Positions 1-6,234 of a DNA stretch of 34,499 nt are shown in pieces (position 1 is the stretch's first letter; every line of letters begins with the position of its first letter). The notes beneath the pieces were generated by a model that did no database searches, had not been told where the DNA came from, and saw nothing but the letters and a program-made list of their open reading frames with translations. The DNA lies in the NCBI GenBank assembly GCA_013297755.1, contig JAAFIH010000040.1, positions 1 through 34,499 on the forward strand. Direction: 5' to 3'. Both the position numbers and the translations under genes were made by a program. Source of the stretch: Cytophagales bacterium. GTDB taxonomy: Bacteria > Bacteroidota > Bacteroidia > Cytophagales > UBA9547.

Positions 1-1
1 A

Positions 2-112
2 ATGGCACTTAGTATGTTAGATGCCGAAAAAACTAAAAATAAATCCAAGCCCTTAAAAAGACAAACTGCCTCATTATTAGATAGTTATAGAGAGTTGATT
101 TTGGGAGTTTAA
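2..112 (+). CDS. C-terminal end of an unknown reading frame, or a 36-aa ORF
   Basis: An open frame runs from the left edge of the window to a TAA at 110-112. The first ATG visible is at 2, but the frame may continue upstream of the window, so this may be only the C-terminus of a longer protein. The visible residues are lysine-rich in the middle and end in a short helix-like stretch (SLLDSYRELILGV). I do not recognise a family. The next gene starts 245 bp downstream; no terminator hairpin is obvious in between. Confidence 0.35.
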   Translation: MALSMLDAEKTKNKSKPLKRQTASLLDSYRELILGV

Positions 113-345
113 ATTAGAATTCCCTGTTGGATTTAAAGGTCTTTTGTAGCTGATTATTTCTTTTTTGGGTTATTATCTGAAATTATATTGGTTGCTACTT
201 TTTAGTGTAAATGGAATATTAAACATTTATCAAAATAACATTCACTATTTTTAAAATCTTTTAAAAAATTATAAAATTATAACCAACAATAACCTTTATT
301 TAAGCATTAAAAATATAAAACTTTTAAACTAAAAGATTTTATTTG

Positions 346-353
346 TAAATTTG
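346..353 (+). promoter_or_regulatory. -7 promoter element of the five-gene array
   Basis: TAAATTTG matches the Bacteroidota -7 consensus TAnnTTTG. It ends 4 bp before the first ATG of the array (358), so transcription could begin at or almost at the start codon and give a leaderless or nearly leaderless mRNA. No good TTTG lies at the -33 position. It is the only clear promoter for the array, because the gaps between the five genes are only 13-15 bp. Confidence 0.45.
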
Positions 354-357
354 TAAT

Positions 358-765
358 ATGAAGGTAAAAATTATTTCAATTATTCTTTTTTTGAGTTTTA
401 TATCCAAGGCAGAAACCAAAGAAATACCCTATACTTTAGACGATAGAGATAGACTTTTAAGGGTCGAGGAAAGTATTCAAACATTAAATATCAGATTTGA
501 CGATTTGAACTCTAAATTTGATTCAAGATTCGACAGCATCCAAAAACAAATTGATTTTTCTAACAATCTTATGCTTACCTTAATTGCTGGGTTACTAGGC
601 ACTGTTATATATATGTGGTGGGACAGGCGTGCTGCCAATGCCCCTCTCAAAGATGCCATAGAAGACGAATCTAAAAAAACAAAAAACCTTATTAAAGCAC
701 TCAAAGAATACTCTGATTCTCACCCAGAACTTAAAACTATATTTGATAGAGCTGCTATTTTATAA
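358..765 (+). CDS. Array gene 1: small signal-peptide/coiled-coil/one-TM protein
   Basis: 135-residue protein of unknown function, first of five paralogs. It has an N-terminal hydrophobic signal peptide (about 1-18, ending SKA), a conserved IPYTLDDRDR segment (23-32), a short amphipathic coiled coil with RFDDLNSKFDSRFDSIQ (46-62), one transmembrane segment (about 70-88), then MWWDRR and a charged tail of about 45 residues. The positive residues after the membrane segment suggest that the coiled coil lies in the periplasm and the tail in the cytoplasm. The tail is nearly identical in all five copies, while the coiled coil differs in length. Proteins starting with a DRDR-LE coiled coil and a WDRR membrane boundary are, to my memory, found as uncharacterised proteins in Bacteroidota. 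The start is fixed by the signal peptide and the promoter just upstream. Confidence 0.85.
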   Translation: MKVKIISIILFLSFISKAETKEIPYTLDDRDRLLRVEESIQTLNIRFDDLNSKFDSRFDSIQKQIDFSNNLMLTLIAGLLGTVIYMWWDRRAANAPLKDAIEDESKKTKNLIKALKEYSDSHPELKTIFDRAAIL

Positions 766-780
766 AAAAAAATTATTAAA

Positions 781-1155
781 ATGAAAAATAAAATATTAGT
801 TATTGTACTTTTTTTAGGTTTTATTGCTAAAGCAGAAACCAAAGAAATACCTTATACTTTAGACGATAGAGATAGAATGATCAGACTTGAGGTTAAAGTT
901 GATGCTTTAGATTCAAGATTTGAATCAATCCAAAAACAAATTGATTTTTCTAACAATCTTATGCTTACCTTAATTGCTGGGCTACTAGGTACTGTTATAT
1001 ATATGTGGTGGGACAGGCGTGCTGCCAATGCCCCTCTCAAAGATGCTATAGAAGACGAATCTAAGAAAACCAAAAACCTTATCAAAGCACTCAAAGAATA
1101 CTCTGATTCTCACCCAGAACTTAAAACTATATTTGATAGAGCAGCTATTTTGTAA
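781..1155 (+). CDS. Array gene 2: shortest paralog of the coiled-coil membrane family
   Basis: 124-residue paralog and the shortest of the five. The signal peptide (1-18, ending AKA), the IPYTLDDRDR segment, the membrane segment (about 59-77) and the C-terminal tail match its neighbours, but the coiled coil has only about two heptads (LEVKVDALDSRFESIQKQID). It begins 15 bp after array gene 1 with no promoter or terminator between, so the genes are probably co-transcribed. Silent differences such as GATGCTATAG and AAGAAAACC mark its tail-coding part; the second also occurs in array gene 5. Function unknown; the topology is inferred from hydropathy by eye. Confidence 0.85.
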   Translation: MKNKILVIVLFLGFIAKAETKEIPYTLDDRDRMIRLEVKVDALDSRFESIQKQIDFSNNLMLTLIAGLLGTVIYMWWDRRAANAPLKDAIEDESKKTKNLIKALKEYSDSHPELKTIFDRAAIL

Positions 1156-1169
1156 AAACAATTATTAAA

Positions 1170-1631
1170 ATGAAAAATAAAATATTAGTTATTGTACTTT
1201 TTTTAGGTTTTATTGCTAAAGCAGAAACCAAAGCAATACCCTATACTTTAGAAGATAGAGATAGACTTTTAAGGGTAGAAGAAAATATTAAAACACTAAA
1301 TGTAAGGTTTGATGATTTAAACTCTAAAATAGATAAAAGATTCGAGGATATGATTTCAAGGTTTGACTCAAAATTTGATTCTTTAGATTCAAGATTTGAA
1401 TCAATCCAAAAACAAATTGATTTTTCTAACAATCTTATGCTTACCTTAATTGCTGGGTTACTAGGCACTGTTATATATATGTGGTGGGACAGGCGTGCTG
1501 CCAATGCCCCTCTCAAAGATGCCATAGAAGACGAATCTAAAAAAACAAAAAACCTTATTAAAGCACTCAAAGAATACTCTGATTCTCACCCAGAACTTAA
1601 AACTATATTTGATAGAGCAGCTATTTTGTAA
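1170..1631 (+). CDS. Array gene 3: longest coiled coil of the family
   Basis: 153-residue paralog with the longest stalk: between the DRDR segment (about 29-32) and the membrane segment (about 88-106) lie some 55 residues with repeated R/KFDxx units (SKIDKRFEDMISRFDSKFDSLDSRFESIQ, in parts). The signal peptide, membrane segment and tail are those of the family. The first part of the stalk resembles array gene 1 (LNVRFDDLNSK) and the last part resembles array gene 2 (LDSRFESIQ), as if assembled by recombination between copies. It starts 14 bp after gene 2. Function unknown. Confidence 0.85.
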   Translation: MKNKILVIVLFLGFIAKAETKAIPYTLEDRDRLLRVEENIKTLNVRFDDLNSKIDKRFEDMISRFDSKFDSLDSRFESIQKQIDFSNNLMLTLIAGLLGTVIYMWWDRRAANAPLKDAIEDESKKTKNLIKALKEYSDSHPELKTIFDRAAIL

Positions 1632-1644
1632 AAAAATTATTAAA

Positions 1645-2094
1645 ATGAAAAATAAAATAACAGTTATTGTATTTTTTTTAGGTTTTATTGCTCAAGCAGA
1701 AACCAAAGAAATACCCTATACTTTAGATGATAGAGATCGAATGATTAGACTTGAGTCAAAAGTTGAAGAAGGTTTTAAAGCGATTGATGCCAAGTTTGAT
1801 GCCATAAACGCAAAATTTGACGCTCAAAACGCCAAATTTGACGCTCAAAATTCAAGATTCGACAGCATCCAAAAACAAATTGATTTTTCTAACAATCTTA
1901 TGCTTACCTTAATTGCTGGGCTACTAGGCACTGTTATATATATGTGGTGGGACAGGCGTGCTGCCAATGCCCCTCTCAAAGATGCCATAGAAGACGAATC
2001 TAAAAAAACAAAAAACCTTATTAAAGCACTCAAAGAATACTCTGATTCTCACCCAGAACTTAAAACTATATTTGATAGAGCAGCTATTTTGTAA
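1645..2094 (+). CDS. Array gene 4: paralog with perfect 7-residue stalk repeats
   Basis: 149-residue paralog. An in-frame ATG at 1609 lies inside array gene 3; the start at 1645 is preferred because it begins the conserved signal peptide (1-18) and keeps the family's 13-bp gap. The stalk carries exact heptads (AKFDAIN, AKFDAQN, AKFDAQN, then SRFDSIQ; about 49-76) encoded by 21-bp tandem repeats, a form that can gain or lose units by slippage or unequal crossing-over. The membrane segment is at about 84-102, followed by MWWDRR and the common tail. The predicted protein is identical to that of array gene 5. Function unknown. Confidence 0.85.
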   Translation: MKNKITVIVFFLGFIAQAETKEIPYTLDDRDRMIRLESKVEEGFKAIDAKFDAINAKFDAQNAKFDAQNSRFDSIQKQIDFSNNLMLTLIAGLLGTVIYMWWDRRAANAPLKDAIEDESKKTKNLIKALKEYSDSHPELKTIFDRAAIL

Positions 2095-2107
2095 AAAAAT
2101 TATTAAA

Positions 2108-2557
2108 ATGAAAAATAAAATAACAGTTATTGTATTTTTTTTAGGTTTTATTGCTCAAGCAGAAACCAAAGAAATACCCTATACTTTAGATGATAGAGAT
2201 CGAATGATTAGACTTGAGTCAAAAGTTGAAGAAGGTTTTAAAGCGATTGATGCCAAGTTTGATGCCATAAACGCAAAATTTGACGCTCAAAACGCCAAAT
2301 TTGACGCTCAAAATTCAAGATTCGACAGCATCCAAAAACAAATTGATTTTTCTAACAATCTTATGCTTACCTTAATTGCTGGGCTACTAGGCACTGTTAT
2401 ATATATGTGGTGGGACAGGCGTGCTGCCAATGCCCCTCTCAAAGATGCCATAGAAGACGAATCTAAGAAAACCAAAAACCTTATTAAAGCACTCAAAGAA
2501 TACTCTGATTCTCACCCAGAACTTAAAACTATATTTGATAGAGCAGCTATTTTGTAA
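2108..2557 (+). CDS. Array gene 5: near-exact copy of array gene 4
   Basis: 149-residue protein identical in predicted sequence to array gene 4, with the same 21-bp heptad repeats. An in-frame ATG at 2072 lies inside gene 4; 2108 is preferred for the same reasons as for gene 4. At the DNA level it differs from gene 4 in a few silent sites in the tail: AAGAAAACC replaces AAAAAAACA, the variant otherwise seen in gene 2. That fits a recent 463-bp duplication followed by gene conversion from gene 2. It is the last gene of the array; a hairpin at 2636-2658 may end the transcript. Confidence 0.85.
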   Translation: MKNKITVIVFFLGFIAQAETKEIPYTLDDRDRMIRLESKVEEGFKAIDAKFDAINAKFDAQNAKFDAQNSRFDSIQKQIDFSNNLMLTLIAGLLGTVIYMWWDRRAANAPLKDAIEDESKKTKNLIKALKEYSDSHPELKTIFDRAAIL

Positions 2558-2635
2558 ATAGTATATTCTTACTTTTAAAATATTATATTGAACCGAAAAA
2601 CAAATATTACAATTTTATTTTAAACCCCTCTTTTA

Positions 2636-2658
2636 TTTTCTCCCCAAGTGGGAGAAAA
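2636..2658. terminator. Hairpin between convergent genes, possible bidirectional terminator
   Basis: TTTTCTCCC and GGGAGAAAA form a perfect 9-bp stem around a CAAGT loop. It lies 79 bp after the last array gene and 86 bp after the stop of the minus-strand pseudouridine synthase, so it could serve both. The U-tract is short on each side. The sequence also resembles the palindrome inside the element at 27799-27973, so it may be part of an intergenic repeat family. Confidence 0.5.
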
Positions 2659-2743
2659 ATTATAAGAATATTTTTATTTTTGATTTGATATAATTTGTAA
2701 TAAAATACATTATATTTTTGTAAAAAGGCAATAAATCACACAT

Positions 2744-3622
2744 TTATTTCAAATTAAAACAACGCCTAAAACCAGAAGGAATTTCGGTTTCAAAGTACAT
2801 TTCTTTTTCAGAAACTGGGTGTATAAAACACAAAATCCAAGCATGAAGCCCAAGTCGCCCAATGGGATCTTGAGTGGCTCCATATTTTTTGTCGCCAACC
2901 ACAGGGTGTCCTATATCTTGCATGTGTACTCTAATCTGATTTTTTCGTCCAGTTTCTATAGCAAGTTCTAGCAAAGAAAAACCATTGTGTATTTTTTTCA
3001 CTCTATAATTTGAAATCGCCAACTGTCCTCCATTATTTTTTTGAGATGAATAAACTACAAATTGTTTGTTTTCTTTTAAATATGATTTTATTTCGCCTTC
3101 TTGTTGTTTTACTTCGCCTTCTACAAAAGCCAAATAATTGCGTTGAAGCACAATTTCATGCCAATTCTCTTGAAACCAGGCTTTAGTTTGTTCGTCTTTT
3201 GCAAATACCATTACTCCTGAGGTTTCTTTATCTAATCTATGAATAACAAAAATTTTGTTTTCCTCGTCTTGGGCTTTTACATATTCAGAGAGTTGATTAT
3301 AAGCTGTTGTTTCATTATCTTTTCCAGTAGAAATCGACAATAAATTACTGTTTTTTTCTACAACTATTATTAAATCATCTTCAAAAATAATTTTGAGGCC
3401 TTTCATATCTGACTTTGATTTTACAACTTGAGCCACCATACTTACCTCATCTCCTGGCTTTAATAAGTAATTATATTGTGTTTCTATTTTATTTCCAACC
3501 CATATCATACGTTTGCTCAAATAGGTTTTTATAGCAAATCTATTTTTCCCTTTGATATTTTGAATCAAAAAAGTAAGTAAATCTATGGGTTCGGTTACAG
3601 TAAAAGTTTTGGCGTTTCGCAC
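2744..3622 (-). CDS. RluA/RluD-family RNA pseudouridine synthase
   Basis: 292-residue RluA-family enzyme that isomerises uridine to pseudouridine in rRNA or tRNA. The N-terminal 65 residues look like an S4-type RNA-binding domain (FAIKTYLSKRMIWVGNK, then LKPGDEV). The catalytic motif HRLDKETSG is at 128-136, with the nucleophile Asp131; the downstream RKNQIRVHMQDIGHPVVGDKKYG block (in parts, about 226-248) is also typical. The exact target base cannot be read from sequence; 23S rRNA is likely for this class. The start is GTG (3620-3622), 15 bp after a -7 element at 3637-3644, so the leader is very short. The adjacent minus-strand epimerase lies 147 bp upstream and is probably a separate unit. 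Confidence 0.9.
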   Translation of the reverse strand: MRNAKTFTVTEPIDLLTFLIQNIKGKNRFAIKTYLSKRMIWVGNKIETQYNYLLKPGDEVSMVAQVVKSKSDMKGLKIIFEDDLIIVVEKNSNLLSISTGKDNETTAYNQLSEYVKAQDEENKIFVIHRLDKETSGVMVFAKDEQTKAWFQENWHEIVLQRNYLAFVEGEVKQQEGEIKSYLKENKQFVVYSSQKNNGGQLAISNYRVKKIHNGFSLLELAIETGRKNQIRVHMQDIGHPVVGDKKYGATQDPIGRLGLHAWILCFIHPVSEKEMYFETEIPSGFRRCFNLK

Positions 3623-3636
3623 AGTTATTTTTTGTA

Positions 3637-3644
3637 CAAATCTA
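3637..3644 (-). promoter_or_regulatory. -7 promoter element of the pseudouridine synthase gene
   Basis: On the minus strand TAGATTTG fits TAnnTTTG and lies 14 bp upstream of the GTG start at 3622. No clear -33 TTTG is present. The position supports the GTG start and predicts a leader of only about 10 nt. Confidence 0.4.
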
Positions 3645-3769
3645 AAAATAATTGTTTAATTAAATGAAAAAAAATAATAAACACTATAATAAAGGTATAA
3701 AAAACCAAAACTTTATACTGAATCTAATATAAAAAAGTAAGTTATTTTTAAATTAAAAAAAGTGTTGTT

Positions 3770-4681
3770 TTATGACAATAAATCTGCCAGAGCATCTTCT
3801 AAATTTTCAAATTTGTATTTAAAATCTGTTTCTTTTATTCTTGTATTCAATACATTTTTTCCTTTGGTAACCAATACAGCCATTTCGCCCATACCTAATT
3901 GAAGCACAAAAGCTGGTACATTTGGCAGCAAAACTTTACGGTTCATAGCAATAGCCATTTTGTTTGTAAATGTTTGATTATCAACTGGATTGGGAGCCAC
4001 AGCATTGTAAATGCCCTCCATTTGATTATTGATAAGTGCATAATGTATCATAGCACACATATCATATATATGTATCCACGAAAGGTATTGTTTGCCAGAA
4101 GCTACTGCTGCACCAACCCAAAACTGCATAGGAAATTTCATTTTGGGTAATGCCCCCCCTTCATTGGCCAAAACAATACCTATACGCAAAGTAATTAATT
4201 TGATATTTAAAGTGGAAATAGGAAAAACAGACTGCTCCCAAGATTTGGTAACAGAAGCCAAAAAATCATCTCCAAGTGGTGCATTTTCTGAAACCCCAAT
4301 ATCTGAATTATCTACACCATAAATGCCAATGGCTGAGGCACTAATGACTGTTTTTACATTATTTATATTATTTTTGAGTGTATTATAAAGTAAAGCAGAC
4401 GATTGGGTACGACTAAGTAATATTTCTTGTTTTCTTTCGTCAGTCCACTTTTCATCAGCTATACCAGCACCTGCCAAATGTATGATGGCATCGCAATTTT
4501 TGATACATTCCACATCAATTTCTTGTTTAGACACATCCCACAAAAAAGTATCAACACCAACCATAGTACCTTTTTTTCTACTCAAATGACTGACTGTCAA
4601 TCCTTTGGATTGCAAAAAAATGGTTAGAGCCTTGCCAACCAAACCAGAGCCACCAGTGATTAATACATGATTGATTTTCAT
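3770..4681 (-). CDS. TIGR01777-family NAD(P)-dependent epimerase (YfcH/SDR39U1-like)
   Basis: 303-residue extended short-chain dehydrogenase/reductase. It has the Rossmann dinucleotide motif GGSGLVG (10-16), the family-specific HLAGAGIADEKWT (68-80) and SASAIGIYG (114-122), and a C-terminal DUF1731-type segment (about 250-303, containing VLLPNVPAFVLQLGMGE). This combination is diagnostic for the TIGR01777 epimerase-like family, whose physiological substrate is not established. Length is normal for the family (about 300). The ATG at 4681 gives the standard start just before the Rossmann strand. It is divergent from the aromatic biosynthesis unit at 4841-6081. Confidence 0.9.
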   Translation of the reverse strand: MKINHVLITGGSGLVGKALTIFLQSKGLTVSHLSRKKGTMVGVDTFLWDVSKQEIDVECIKNCDAIIHLAGAGIADEKWTDERKQEILLSRTQSSALLYNTLKNNINNVKTVISASAIGIYGVDNSDIGVSENAPLGDDFLASVTKSWEQSVFPISTLNIKLITLRIGIVLANEGGALPKMKFPMQFWVGAAVASGKQYLSWIHIYDMCAMIHYALINNQMEGIYNAVAPNPVDNQTFTNKMAIAMNRKVLLPNVPAFVLQLGMGEMAVLVTKGKNVLNTRIKETDFKYKFENLEDALADLLS

Positions 4682-4816
4682 AAATAATATATATTTAAGG
4701 TTTAACTAAATAAAAATCAAAATGTTTTAATACAAAAATTTGTACATTTTAAAAATAAAATTGCATTTTTTTAAAAAATATAAGTATAAAAATAATTACA
4801 AAAAATAAAAAATTAA

Positions 4817-4824
4817 TATATTTG
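4817..4824 (+). promoter_or_regulatory. -7 promoter element of the aromatic biosynthesis unit
   Basis: TATATTTG fits TAnnTTTG and lies 16 bp upstream of the ATG of the small ORF at 4841, and 168 bp upstream of the DAHP synthase gene. No exact -33 TTTG stands 19 bp away. It suggests that the small ORF is transcribed as the 5' part of the DAHP synthase mRNA. Confidence 0.45.
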
Positions 4825-4840
4825 CGTCCTTTTAATAAAT

Positions 4841-4957
4841 ATGACTTCAATACAAACATATATTCTAATTGTTTTTGAGCGATTTTGGATGGCTTCCAAC
4901 CATAAAATATTACTCGACTATGCTGTATTTTGGGAGAAAAAAGGCATAAACAATTAA
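4841..4957 (+). CDS. 38-aa aromatic-rich ORF, possible leader peptide
   Basis: Short ORF (ATG 4841, TAA 4955-4957) between a good -7 element and the DAHP synthase gene, whose ATG is 35 bp downstream. Seven of 38 residues are aromatic (Tyr7, Phe12, Phe15, Trp16, Tyr27, Phe30, Trp31), with two Phe-Trp-type clusters (ERFW and AVFW). Placed before the first enzyme of aromatic amino acid synthesis, it could act as a leader peptide that senses aromatic aminoacyl-tRNA. However, no classical terminator hairpin lies between it and the next gene, only a weak ATGG/CCAT stem within the ORF. It could equally be a small protein or chance ORF. Confidence 0.45.
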   Translation: MTSIQTYILIVFERFWMASNHKILLDYAVFWEKKGINN

Positions 4958-4992
4958 AATTTAATCAATATACAAAATAAAAAAACAAATCA

Positions 4993-6081
4993 ATGAAAAT
5001 AGAAATGGACTTAATCCCTATGGAAAAATGGGGATATAACCTAAAAGCACCAGTTATTATATCAGGTCCTTGCTCGGCCGAAAGCAGAGAGCAAGTAATG
5101 GAAACTGTCGTAAATATTGCCAAAAACCCAAAAGTATCTATCATAAGAGCTGGTATTTGGAAACCAAGAACCCGTCCTGGCACATTTGAAGGCATAGGCG
5201 AAGAGGGTTTATCTTGGCTTACTGATGCAGGCAAAGCCGTTGGCAAACCTGTAGCTACCGAAATAGCCAATGCCACACACCTAGAGCAAGCGCTCAAAGC
5301 TGGGGTTAATATTTTATGGATAGGTGCTCGAACTACTGTAAACCCTTTTGGGATGCAAGAAATAGCAGATGCACTCAAAGGTGTAGATATTCCCGTTTTT
5401 GTAAAAAATCCTATCAACCCAGATTTAGAACTTTGGATTGGTGGTTTGGAGCGATTAAACAAAGCTGGCATTAAAAAATTGGGAGCCATCCATCGTGGTT
5501 TTTCAACTATGATAAAATCTGAATATCGCAACAAACCTATGTGGGAACTAGCACTAGAATTGCGTAGAAAATTACCAAATTTACCCATGATTTGCGACCC
5601 AAGTCATATTTGTGGCACAAGAGACTACATACAAGAAGTAGCTCAAAAAGCCATGGACTTGGATTACGATGGATTGATGATAGAATCGCACAGAGACCCC
5701 TCAGTAGCACTATCTGATGCCAAACAACAAGTGGTACCTGCTGAGTTAGACAGAATCTTAAACTCACTTGTAATCAGAGATCGCTCTACAAACGACCCAT
5801 TTGTACTAAACAAATTGGAAGAATTGAGGGATATGATAGACAGTATTGATAAAGATTTGCTCAATATTATTGCCAAAAGAATGGAGGTAGCCAAAGAAAT
5901 AGGTCAATACAAAAAAGACAATAATATTACTATTTTACAATCAAGCCGTTGGCAAGATTTAGTAAAAGATAGAATTAAAGAAGGCGAGAAAAAAGGACTT
6001 TCAGAAGAGTTTTTGAGTGTATATCTACAATCTATACATGGCGAATCTATTAGAATCCAAAATCAAATCATGAATAAGTAA
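4993..6081 (+). CDS. Bifunctional DAHP synthase / chorismate mutase
   Basis: 362-residue fusion enzyme. Residues about 1-260 are a type I-beta (KDO8P-synthase-like) 3-deoxy-D-arabino-heptulosonate 7-phosphate synthase, which joins phosphoenolpyruvate and erythrose 4-phosphate as the first shikimate-pathway step. Visible motifs are GPCSAES (25-31), AGIWKPRTRPGTFEG (53-67), KNPINPD (138-144), IHRGF (166-170) and CDPSHICG (201-208). Residues about 272-360 are an AroQ-type chorismate mutase (LEELRDMIDSIDKDLL, then KRMEVAKEIGQYK), which converts chorismate to prephenate for Phe and Tyr. This arrangement is common in Bacteroidota; in such fusions the mutase domain often mediates feedback control. 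A strong terminator follows 22 bp after the stop. The upstream aromatic-rich ORF may regulate it. Confidence 0.95.
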   Translation: MKIEMDLIPMEKWGYNLKAPVIISGPCSAESREQVMETVVNIAKNPKVSIIRAGIWKPRTRPGTFEGIGEEGLSWLTDAGKAVGKPVATEIANATHLEQALKAGVNILWIGARTTVNPFGMQEIADALKGVDIPVFVKNPINPDLELWIGGLERLNKAGIKKLGAIHRGFSTMIKSEYRNKPMWELALELRRKLPNLPMICDPSHICGTRDYIQEVAQKAMDLDYDGLMIESHRDPSVALSDAKQQVVPAELDRILNSLVIRDRSTNDPFVLNKLEELRDMIDSIDKDLLNIIAKRMEVAKEIGQYKKDNNITILQSSRWQDLVKDRIKEGEKKGLSEEFLSVYLQSIHGESIRIQNQIMNK

Positions 6082-6103
6082 CCATTTGATTTATTTCATA
6101 TTG

Positions 6104-6134
6104 AAAAAAACCGATAATGTTATCGGTTTTTTTT
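6104..6134 (+). terminator. Rho-independent terminator of the DAHP synthase gene
   Basis: AAAAAAACCGATAA (6104-6117) pairs with TTATCGGTTTTTTT (6120-6133) around a tiny loop; the real loop is probably four to six bases after fraying. A run of eight T closes it. It is a textbook intrinsic terminator and, with its A-run on the left, could also work on the other strand. Confidence 0.9.
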
Positions 6135-6234
6135 ATGAATAAATAATCTAAAGAATTTAATTTTAGTAATTTAGCATTTCTAAAAGTAATTAATTATACT
6201 TGCTTCATAAATTAGTTATTTAACAAAAATAAAA

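Larger units (their letters stand above)
358..2557 (+). repeat. Five-copy tandem gene repeat (units of about 390-463 bp)
   Basis: Five head-to-tail copies of one gene separated by 13-15 bp of A/T-rich spacer ending ATTATTAAA-ATG (copies 2-5). The 3' half of each unit, covering the membrane segment and tail, is almost invariant even at silent sites. The middle of each unit varies in length by whole heptads. This combination points to repeated unequal crossing-over and gene conversion. Confidence 0.9.

Noticed and set aside
1609-1644. Upstream in-frame ATG starts at 1609 and 2072 for array genes 4 and 5
   Set aside because: They lie inside the preceding gene and would place 12 charged residues before a conserved signal peptide.
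477-2496. Recurrent antisense frames of 62-109 codons inside each array gene
   Set aside because: They are repeated only because the sense genes are repeated; they lack signal, start context and promoters and mirror the conserved sense codons.
358-2557. Array considered as a CRISPR or phage tail-fibre cassette
   Set aside because: Repeat units are whole genes with 13-15 bp spacers, not short direct repeats with unique spacers; no phage structural gene is nearby.
4092-4627. Plus-strand frames opposite the epimerase gene
   Set aside because: They are shadows of a well-conserved minus-strand gene with no promoter or family resemblance.
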